NCBI GenBank assembly: GCA_934643435.1
Contig: CAKUCJ010000065.1
Span: 1-6,975, forward strand
DNA from: an uncultured Collinsella sp.
GTDB lineage: Bacteria; Actinomycetota; Coriobacteriia; Coriobacteriales; Coriobacteriaceae
DNA length: 6,975 nucleotides
Direction of reading: 5' to 3'
The position numbers and the translations under genes were made by a program. Below the pieces are notes generated by a model. The model was not told where the DNA came from. It ran no database searches and was given only the letters and a program-made list of their open reading frames with translations. Shown in pieces: positions 1 to 5,145 of the stretch; the first letter of the stretch is position 1, and each line of letters starts with the position of its first letter.

Positions 1-32
1 GCAGTTTCGCAGCGCAGCGAGAATGTTTGAGC

Positions 33-70
33 ACGGAGGAATTACCCCGACGCCCCGGGGAACCCTCCGT
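33..70 (-). terminator. GC-rich hairpin after the ABC operon, possible terminator
   Basis: Thirteen bases past the stop of the last ABC gene lies a two-part stem: ACGGAGG (33-39) pairs with CCTCCGT (64-70), and inside it CCCCG (45-49) pairs with CGGGG (56-60). The position and GC-rich stem fit transcription termination of the minus-strand operon. No U-run follows on the minus strand, nor on the plus strand, so it may be Rho-assisted, serve mainly for mRNA 3'-end stability, or be shared with a gene left of the window. Bases 1-32 show no gene I can identify. Confidence 0.45.
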
Positions 71-82
71 CAGTAACCGTTC

Positions 83-2002
83 CTACTCCAGCTCAAACGC
101 ACCCGTGTACAGCTGATAGTAGTATCCGCGCTTGGCGATCAGCTCGTCGTGGTTGCCGCGCTCGATGATGCGGCCGTGATCCAGGCAGATGATCGCGTCG
201 GAGTTGCGCACGGTGGAGAGGCGGTGTGCGATGACAAACGTCGTGCGGCCCTCCATGAGCTTGTCCATGCCCTCCTGCACGATGGCCTCGGTGCGGGTGT
301 CGATGGAGCTCGTGGCCTCGTCCAGAATCATCGCCGGCGGATCGGCGACAGCAGCGCGCGCAATCGAGATCAGCTGGCGCTGGCCCTGCGACAGCTGCGC
401 GCCGTTGCCGGTGAGCATGGTGTCGTAGCCGTCGGGCAGGCGGGTGATAAAGTCGTCCGCGCCCGCGAGCTTGGCAGCCGCGATGCACTCCTCGTCGGTG
501 GCGTCCAGGTTGCCGTAGCGGATGTTGTCCATCACGGTGCCGGTGAACAGGTTCACGTCCTGCAGTACCACGCCCAGCGAACGGCGCAGGTCGGACTTGC
601 GGATCTTGTTGACGTTGATGCCGTCGTAGCGGATTTTGCCGTCGGCGATGTCATAGAAGCGGTTGATGAGGTTGGTGATGGTGGTCTTGCCGGCACCGGT
701 GGCGCCGACAAACGCGACCTTCTGACCCGGCTTGGCGTATACGGACACGCCGTGCAGCACCTCGTGGTCGGGCGTGTAGCCAAAGTCGACGTTGTCCATG
801 ACCAGGTCGCCGCGCAGGGGTACGTACTCGATCTCGCCGGTGGCGCGGTGCGGGTGCTTCCACGCCCACATGCCGGTGTGGTGGTCGGCCTCCTCGAGCT
901 GCCAGGTGTCGGGGTTGACCTGCGCGTTGACAAGCGTCACGTAGCCCTCGTCGGCCTCGGGCTCCTCGTCGAGCAGCTCAAAGATGCGCTCGGCGCCGGC
1001 AAGGCCCATGACCACGGCGTTGATCTGCTGCGAGATCTGGCCAATCTGGCCGCAGAACTGCTTGGTCATGTTGAGGAACGGCACCACGACGGCAATGGAG
1101 AGCGCCATGCCCGAGAGGCTCAGGTTGGGCACGCCCAGCGCCAGGAAGATGCCGCCGGTCAGCGCGACCAGCACGTAGAGCAGGTCGCCCAGGTTCCCGA
1201 GGATCGGCATGAGGATGTTGGCGTACATGTTGGCCTTCTGCGAGACCTCGAAGAGCTTCTCGTTGCGCTCGTCAAAGTCGGCCTCGGCAGCGGCCTCGTG
1301 GCAGAACGCCTTGACGACCTTCTGGCCGTTCATGACCTCCTCGATATGGCCCTCGACTACGCCGAGCTCAGTCTGCTGCGCGATAAAGAAGCGCGCGGAG
1401 TTGGAGCCGAGCAGCTTGGTCATAAAGGTCATAAAGGCGACGCCGGCAATGATGACCAGGCACATCCACGCGCTGTAGTACAGCATGATGAAGAACACCG
1501 TGACGATGACGATGATCGTCATGAGCAGGTTGGGCAGCGACTGGCTGATCATCTGGCGCAGCGTGTCGATGTCGTTGGTGTAGTGGCTCATGATGTCGCC
1601 GCGCTGGTGCGTGTCGAAGTAGCGGATCGGCAGGTCCTGCATGCGGTTGAACATCTTCTCGCGCAGCTTCTCGAGCGAGCCCTGCGTGATGACGGCCATG
1701 GCGCGGTTCCAGAAGAGCGAGGAGGCGACGCCCACGGCATAGATGCAACCGAGGGTGGTCACAAGCTTCAAGATCTTGGGCTGCGCGGCCGTCCAGTCGC
1801 CCGACTGCCACGATTCGCTAATGACCTGCAGCGCGCTCTGGAGAAACGTCGCGCCGATGGAATTGATGATGGCGCAGAGCACCACGCCGGCGACGACGAG
1901 GGGCAAAAGCACTGGGTAGAAGCCAAAGAGCATCTTGATCAGGCGCGTCATGGTGCCGCCCTTGCGGTTGCGCGCGCGCTCGGCGGTAGCTGCCTTACTC
2001 AT
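83..2002 (-). CDS. Heterodimeric ABC exporter, catalytically competent subunit (TMD-NBD)
   Basis: A 639-residue half-transporter, expected to pair in the membrane with the product of the preceding gene and export an unknown substrate with ATP. A basic N-terminus (1-20) is followed by about six membrane segments (near 26-50, 78-104, 157-200 as two, 258-288, 297-322) and an ATPase domain from about 400. Visible motifs: A-loop Tyr409, Walker A GATGAGKTT 433-441, signature LSQGQ 537-541, Walker B LDE with catalytic Glu562, D-loop SSID, H-loop His593. The signature has Gln where LSGGQ has Gly, as in the partner of degenerate subunits such as TM287/288. About 40 residues are inserted before the NBD (353-395, containing TGMWAWKHP). 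The start chosen is the ATG at 2002, preceded by AAGGAGG at good spacing and overlapping the upstream stop by 8 nt; an in-frame ATG at 2092 lies inside the upstream gene. Family assignment is very secure, substrate unknown. Confidence 0.96.
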   Translation of the reverse strand: MSKAATAERARNRKGGTMTRLIKMLFGFYPVLLPLVVAGVVLCAIINSIGATFLQSALQVISESWQSGDWTAAQPKILKLVTTLGCIYAVGVASSLFWNRAMAVITQGSLEKLREKMFNRMQDLPIRYFDTHQRGDIMSHYTNDIDTLRQMISQSLPNLLMTIIVIVTVFFIMLYYSAWMCLVIIAGVAFMTFMTKLLGSNSARFFIAQQTELGVVEGHIEEVMNGQKVVKAFCHEAAAEADFDERNEKLFEVSQKANMYANILMPILGNLGDLLYVLVALTGGIFLALGVPNLSLSGMALSIAVVVPFLNMTKQFCGQIGQISQQINAVVMGLAGAERIFELLDEEPEADEGYVTLVNAQVNPDTWQLEEADHHTGMWAWKHPHRATGEIEYVPLRGDLVMDNVDFGYTPDHEVLHGVSVYAKPGQKVAFVGATGAGKTTITNLINRFYDIADGKIRYDGINVNKIRKSDLRRSLGVVLQDVNLFTGTVMDNIRYGNLDATDEECIAAAKLAGADDFITRLPDGYDTMLTGNGAQLSQGQRQLISIARAAVADPPAMILDEATSSIDTRTEAIVQEGMDKLMEGRTTFVIAHRLSTVRNSDAIICLDHGRIIERGNHDELIAKRGYYYQLYTGAFELE

Positions 2003-3818
2003 GTGCCTCGCCTCCTTCCTGGGTCTGAGCTTGCGGTGCGGATGCCTCGGTGTCGGCTGCGATGGTCTCGGCCGCCTCCTCGCCCTCGGCACTCATCTTG
2101 TTTTGCGAGGTAAAGGTCTCGCGGTAGATCTCGCTCGTCTTGAGCAGCTCGTCATGGTTGCCGATGTCCTTGATGCGGCCACCCTCCATGACGATGATGC
2201 GGTCAGCATCCTGCACGGAGCTAATACGCTGGGCGATGATGAGTTTGGTCGTGTTGGGCAGGTAGCTCGCCAGGCCCTCGCGGATCTTGGCGTCGGTCTT
2301 GGTGTCGACGGCGCTCGTGGAGTCGTCCAGGATCAGAATCTTGGGGCGACGCAGCAGGGCGCGCGCGATGCACAGGCGCTGCTTCTGGCCGCCGGAGACG
2401 TTGGAGCCGCCCTGCTCAATCCAAGTGTCGTAGCCCTTGGGGAAGCCGTCGACAAACTCGTCGGCGCAGGCCAGATGTGCGGCCTCGCGGACCTCCTCGT
2501 CGGTGGCGTTTGAGTCGCCCCAGCGCAGGTTCTCGGCGATGGTGCCGCTAAACAGCACGTTTTTCTGCAGGACCATGGCTACCTGGTGGCGCAGCGCGTC
2601 CAGGTCGTAGTCGCGCACGTCCACGCCGCCGACGCGCACGGTGCCCTCCGTGACATCGTACAGGCGGGCGATCAGGTTCACGAGCGTCGACTTGGCCGAG
2701 CCGGTGCCACCGATAATGCCGATGGTCTCGCCGCTCTTAATATGCAGGTCGATATCGTCGAGCGCCTGGCGGCGGGCATGCTCGGAATACTTAAAGCTCA
2801 CGTGATCGAAGTCGATGGAGCCGTCGGCAACCTCGTGCACGGGCTCGGCGGGGTCGGCGATCGTGGGCTCGGCGGCCAGCACCTCGGTAATGCGGTGCGC
2901 CGACTCGTCGGCCATGGTCACCATGACAAAGATCATCGACAGCTGCATCAGGCTCATCAGAATCTGGAAGCCGTAGGTAAAGATGGAGGAGAGCTGGCCC
3001 ACGTCGAACAGGGTGCCCTGGCTCGTGATGATGAGCTTGGAACCCAGGTAGATGATGACGACGAACGCGCCGTTGACGCAGATGTTCATCATGGGGTTGT
3101 TGAAGGCGAGCAGCTTCTCGGCGCGGGTAAAGTCCATCTGGACGTCGCGCGCGGCGGTGGCGAACTTCTCCTTCTCGTAGTCCTGGCGCACGTAGCTCTT
3201 GACTACGCGCATGCCGGTGACGTTTTCCTCCACAGACTCGTTGAGCGCGTCGTACTTATGGAAGACGCGGGCAAAGATCGGGCGCACCTTATAGATGATG
3301 AAGAACAGGCCAAAGCCCAGCAGCGGAATGATGACCAGGTAGACCATGGCGACGCTGCCGCCCATGGCGTATGCCATGGTAAAGGCAAAGACCAGCACCA
3401 GCGGCGAGCGCACGGCGATGCGGATGAGCATCATAAAGGCCTGCTGCACGTTGTTGATGTCGGTGGTGAGGCGGGTGACGAGCGAGGAGCTCGAGAACTC
3501 GTCGATGTTGGCGAAGCTGAACGTCTGGATCTTGTAGAACAGGTCGCGACGCAGGTTCTTGGCAAAGCCGCAGCTGGCATGGCTGCAGGTGATGCCCGCG
3601 GCGGCGCCAAAGGCGAGTGACGTCAGCGCGATGAGTACGAGAAGGCCGGCGGTGGGCAGCATCTCGGTAACGGCGGTGCCGTCCTTGATGGCGTCGATCA
3701 TGTCGGCGGTGATAAACGGGATCATCATCTGGCAGATTACCTCGCCAAGCACCAGCAGCGGCGTGGCGATCGTGACCTTCATGTAATCGCGGATGCTGCC
3801 CATGAGAGTTTTAATCAT
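1995..3818 (-). CDS. Heterodimeric ABC exporter, degenerate-site subunit (TMD-NBD)
   Basis: A 607-residue half-transporter and partner of the next gene's product. Six membrane segments are expected near 17-40, 52-76, 130-152, 154-175, 240-262 and 275-300, followed by an ATPase domain. Motifs: A-loop Tyr344; Walker A GGTGSAKS 370-377, with Ala375 where Gly is usual but Lys376 kept; signature VSGGQ 474-478; Walker B LDD, with Asp499 in place of the catalytic Glu; Gln530 in the H-loop (IAQR instead of IAHR). Loss of both the catalytic Glu and the switch His marks the degenerate half of a heterodimeric exporter (TM287/288, LmrCD and BmrCD type). There, one ATP site hydrolyses and the other mainly holds nucleotide. 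The start at 3818 has GGAGG 6 nt upstream and overlaps the regulator stop as ATGATTAA. The C-terminus (about 575-607) is Glu/Ala-rich and probably disordered. Likely role is drug, peptide or metabolite efflux. Confidence 0.96.
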   Translation of the reverse strand: MIKTLMGSIRDYMKVTIATPLLVLGEVICQMMIPFITADMIDAIKDGTAVTEMLPTAGLLVLIALTSLAFGAAAGITCSHASCGFAKNLRRDLFYKIQTFSFANIDEFSSSSLVTRLTTDINNVQQAFMMLIRIAVRSPLVLVFAFTMAYAMGGSVAMVYLVIIPLLGFGLFFIIYKVRPIFARVFHKYDALNESVEENVTGMRVVKSYVRQDYEKEKFATAARDVQMDFTRAEKLLAFNNPMMNICVNGAFVVIIYLGSKLIITSQGTLFDVGQLSSIFTYGFQILMSLMQLSMIFVMVTMADESAHRITEVLAAEPTIADPAEPVHEVADGSIDFDHVSFKYSEHARRQALDDIDLHIKSGETIGIIGGTGSAKSTLVNLIARLYDVTEGTVRVGGVDVRDYDLDALRHQVAMVLQKNVLFSGTIAENLRWGDSNATDEEVREAAHLACADEFVDGFPKGYDTWIEQGGSNVSGGQKQRLCIARALLRRPKILILDDSTSAVDTKTDAKIREGLASYLPNTTKLIIAQRISSVQDADRIIVMEGGRIKDIGNHDELLKTSEIYRETFTSQNKMSAEGEEAAETIAADTEASAPQAQTQEGGEAHE

Positions 3819-4317
3819 CCAGTTCCTCCCAGGTTACGCGGATTTTCTCAAGCATTTCGGCGAGCTGTTCGCGCTCGTCGTGAGTGAGGGCACTAAAGGC
3901 CTGCTCCCTAAAGCGGATGCGGGCGGCCTGGTCGATGCGGGCCTTCTCCCAGCCGACTTCGGTCAGGCGAATGGTGAGCTGCCGGCGATCTTTTGGATTG
4001 CGGCTGCGCTCGATGATGCCGGCGCACTCGAGCTTGGACAAGATCTCGGAAAGCGACCCCGGCTTGAGGTCGAAGTGCATGCCGAGTTCCTGCTGCGACA
4101 TCTCGCCGTTTTCCTGCTTGGCGAGCAAGCAGACGATGGGCGCCTTGCCGGACACGCCGCCGCCGTGAAAGTGCATGTAGTGGCCACAAAAGCCCAGGCC
4201 GCTCAGGATGCGCTTGGCGAGCTTGTCTTCGGCGCTGACCGCTTCGGGCATGTCTGCCGGTTGCAACGGATCGCCGCCGGGCTCGTGCGGACGAAGGTTA
4301 AGGGGTTCATCGCACAT
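3811..4317 (-). CDS. MarR-family transcriptional regulator of the ABC operon
   Basis: A 168-residue winged-helix protein. After a variable N-terminus (1-30) come a helical dimerisation segment (31-50) and the DNA-binding domain: MSQQELG (73-79) begins the first helix of the HTH, and LKPGSLSEILSKLE (84-97) is the recognition helix region. The wing spans about 103-118 and carries the MarR hallmark DRR at 110-112. A long C-terminal helix (about 121-165) would complete the dimer. It is the first gene of the operon, overlaps the ABC gene by 8 nt, and has an inverted repeat across its own promoter, so autorepression relieved by a ligand is the likely logic. Local oddity: a His/Cys-rich stretch around 43-51 (FCGHYMHFH), which could be a metal or redox site or nothing. 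The start ATG has GAGAGGAG upstream but 12 nt away, longer than ideal; no better ATG is visible. Family secure, ligand unknown. Confidence 0.93.
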   Translation of the reverse strand: MCDEPLNLRPHEPGGDPLQPADMPEAVSAEDKLAKRILSGLGFCGHYMHFHGGGVSGKAPIVCLLAKQENGEMSQQELGMHFDLKPGSLSEILSKLECAGIIERSRNPKDRRQLTIRLTEVGWEKARIDQAARIRFREQAFSALTHDEREQLAEMLEKIRVTWEELDD

Positions 4318-4338
4318 GAATTCGTATCGCTCCTCTCT

Positions 4339-4374
4339 TTAGTTAGGTAGATGAATTGTTTTGTGCCTAACTAA
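4339..4374. promoter_or_regulatory. Probable MarR operator, 9-bp perfect inverted repeat
   Basis: TTAGTTAGG (4339-4347) and CCTAACTAA (4366-4374) are exact reverse complements 18 nt apart. The distal arm covers the last two bases of the -10 and the predicted start site; the proximal arm sits just upstream of the ribosome binding site. A dimer on either arm, or one bridging both, would block RNA polymerase, which suits autorepression. Centre-to-centre spacing of 27 bp is wide for a single MarR dimer, so each arm may be a separate site (each contains a TTAG TTAG tandem). Alternatively it forms an mRNA hairpin in the leader. Confidence 0.7.
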
Positions 4375-4401
4375 TCTAGGAGTGCCAGAAACAATTGTCA
4401 A
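4373..4401 (-). promoter_or_regulatory. Sigma-70-type promoter of the marR-ABC operon
   Basis: Read on the minus strand, a perfect -35 TTGACA (4401-4396) is followed after exactly 17 nt by TAGATT (4378-4373), 4 of 6 to the -10 consensus. Transcription would begin near 4366, giving a leader of about 50 nt before the regulator ATG. The 8-bp palindrome ACAATTGT (4391-4398) overlaps the -35 and could be a further protein site. Confidence 0.8.
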
Positions 4402-4416
4402 GGTACCAAACTGATT

Positions 4417-4444
4417 GTTACGCGGTTTTGCCAAACCGCGCAAC
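4417..4444. repeat. Short perfect hairpin next to the operon promoter
   Basis: CGCGGTTT (4421-4428) and AAACCGCG (4433-4440) are exact reverse complements around a TGCC loop. GTT (4417-4419) and AAC (4442-4444) extend the pairing past one mismatch. It lies about 20 bp upstream of the -35. It may be the edge of the repeat cluster, a small terminator-like stem, or a protein site; there is no U-run in either direction. Confidence 0.6.
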
Positions 4445-4457
4445 GGCTCGATGCTGC

Positions 4458-4556
4458 GCGGGCCGCATTTGGACAATCTGACGTTCAACTTCAAGGGCGC
4501 GACCAGAAGGTCAGTGCCCTTTCGTTTCACGTCACCTTGTCTCAAATGCGACCCGC
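4458..4556. repeat. ~99-bp near-symmetric palindrome (large stem-loop)
   Basis: All pairing arms share one centre near 4507: GCGGG/CCCGC (4458-4462, 4552-4556), CGCATTTG/CAAATGCG (4464-4471, 4543-4550), ACAA/TTGT (4473-4476, 4537-4540), TGACGT/ACGTCA (4479-4484, 4529-4534), AAGGGC/GCCCTT (4493-4498, 4516-4521) and GACC/GGTC (4501-4504, 4509-4512) around an AGAA tetraloop. Concentric arms separated by small mismatches are what a degrading long inverted repeat or a selected RNA hairpin looks like. Partial pairing may continue outward (GCAACGGC at 4440-4447 against GGCGTTGC at 4579-4586). Confidence 0.7.
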
Positions 4557-4592
4557 TCGCTGGCATTGCCAAAGCAACGGCGTTGCCGCGCC

Positions 4593-4730
4593 TGCCAAAA
4601 AGGGACAGGTTTATTTTGGTAGGTTTTATCTGGGCAAACGGTGGCTTGGTGCAAGGTGGTCAGGTTACTTTGCACCAACTTGGTGCATATGAACCTGATC
4701 CCCTTGCACCAAGCCTGTCCCCTTGTGCCA
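4593..4730. repeat. REP-like compound palindrome with four TTGGTGCA octamers
   Basis: A perfect 14-bp inverted repeat (GGCTTGGTGCAAGG 4643-4656; CCTTGCACCAAGCC 4702-4715) encloses TCAGGTT/AACCTGA (4660-4666, 4692-4698). That in turn encloses the 17-nt palindrome TGCACCAA-C-TTGGTGCA (4671-4687). The octamer thus occurs four times in alternating orientation (4646, 4671, 4680, 4705). Flanking it, GGGACAGG (4602-4609) and CCTGTCCC (4714-4721) form an imperfect 18-bp outer pair (4593-4610 with 4713-4730, 14 of 18 matching). That outer pair is not concentric and overlaps the inner stem by 3 nt. The structure resembles REP/BIME units mobilised by REP-associated tyrosine transposases; no transposase is present here. 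Confidence 0.75.
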
Positions 4731-4811
4731 ATCTGGCAAGTGATCCCTTGGGGGACGGTGGAAAACGGATCTTTTTGGGCTGCGATGGCGCCTCCCGAAG
4801 CGGCTCTGCCA

Positions 4812-4963
4812 AAAACTATGCCTATTTACTACGATGAATCCGGAATCCCTGACCACAGCGCCATTTTCCGAAAAAACGCAAGCTGTTTACCTGCGGTTTT
4901 GTTGGGGCGAAATTAGCTGTGGTTGATGGTGGGCGGTTAAACGTAGTAAATAGGCATAGTTTT
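4812..4963. repeat. 152-bp element bounded by perfect 22-bp inverted repeats
   Basis: Bases 4812-4833 (beginning AAAACTATGCCT, ending TACTACG) are the exact reverse complement of 4942-4963. Outside the arms, TGCCA (4807-4811) and TGGCA (4968-4972) continue the symmetry after a 4-nt bulge. The 108-nt interior folds too: ACCACAGC (4852-4859) with GCTGTGGT (4916-4923), CGCC (4859-4862) with GGCG (4906-4909) sharing one base with the former, and AAAACGCA (4873-4880) with TGCGGTTTT (4892-4900, one bulge). It could be a MITE-like non-autonomous element or a structured RNA. No target-site duplication is obvious and there is no coding frame. Confidence 0.75.
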
Positions 4964-5089
4964 GAAATGGCACTAATTGGGTTGCAGCAAATATGCCGCA
5001 ATGGGCCGCCCCGATCCCGCGTTTCCGTAACCTTTCCGCAACAATGTGCCCTCTGCGGCGCCAGCGCCCGCTCGCCGTGCTCCCTGCGC

Positions 5090-5114
5090 TACACTTAGTC
5101 GCACTGTGGCGACT
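5090..5114 (+). promoter_or_regulatory. Weak -10 and overlapping inverted repeat before the kinase gene
   Basis: TACACT (5090-5095) is 4 of 6 to a -10, but no credible -35 lies 16-18 nt upstream, so it would need an activator or is a chance match. Just downstream AGTCGC (5097-5102) and GCGACT (5109-5114) form a 6-bp inverted repeat with a 6-nt loop, straddling the start site this -10 would give (about 5102). It is either an operator or a 5'-end stem in the leader of about 44 nt. Confidence 0.3.
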
Positions 5115-5145
5115 TTGCGCCGCTCCCGACCCAAGGGGGACCCTC

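Larger units (their letters stand above)
4318..5145. other. 828-bp non-coding region, repeat-dense
   Basis: This gap separates the minus-strand operon from the plus-strand kinase gene. It holds, in order: the operator and promoter (4339-4401), a short hairpin (4417-4444), a ~99-bp palindrome (4458-4556), small palindromes (GGCATTGCC 4562-4570; GCAACGGCGTTGC 4574-4586), a nested octamer hairpin (4643-4715), GATCC/GGATC (4742-4746, 4767-4771) followed by five T's, a 22-bp inverted-repeat element (4812-4963), and a weak kinase leader (5090-5145). Open frames crossing it (for example 4415-4837 plus and 4339-4572 minus) follow the palindromes on both strands, lack ribosome binding sites and resemble no family I know; I do not call them genes. 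Bases 4973-5089 show nothing I can name. Confidence 0.75.

Noticed and set aside
2003..2092. 30-residue N-terminal extension of the second ABC subunit starting at 2092
   Set aside because: It is Arg/Pro-rich, lies within the coding end of the preceding gene and has no ribosome binding site; the ATG at 2002 has AAGGAGG and a normal coupling overlap.
149..2113. 654-codon open frame on the plus strand, antisense to the second ABC gene
   Set aside because: It mirrors the third-position GC bias of the real minus-strand gene, has a low-complexity Val/Asp/His-rich translation, no domain and no ribosome binding site.
2586..3620. 344-codon plus-strand frame opposite the first ABC gene
   Set aside because: Antisense shadow with His/Asp/Val-rich composition and no recognisable motif.
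4339..4572. 77-codon minus-strand frame ahead of the marR operon
   Set aside because: It runs through the promoter and operator and the palindrome; its resemblance to the plus-strand frame comes from the inverted repeats.
4643..4715. CRISPR array
   Set aside because: The repeated octamers alternate in orientation with no regular spacers; this is a nested hairpin, not direct repeats.
4742..4776. Intrinsic terminator from GATCC/GGATC followed by TTTTT
   Set aside because: The stem is only 5 bp around a 20-nt loop, and no gene ends just upstream; too weak to call.
4415..4837. 140-codon plus-strand frame across the palindromes
   Set aside because: No ribosome binding site, composition set by the repeats, similar peptides on the opposite strand, and no known family; treated as non-coding.
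4812..4963. Insertion sequence with transposase
   Set aside because: The interior is only 108 nt with no coding frame and no visible target duplication; at most a non-autonomous element.
4993..5145. 51-residue N-terminal extension of the kinase
   Set aside because: No Shine-Dalgarno at the upstream ATG, Pro/Arg-rich translation unlike the family, whereas the ATG at 5146 has AAGGGGGA at good spacing and gives the usual length.
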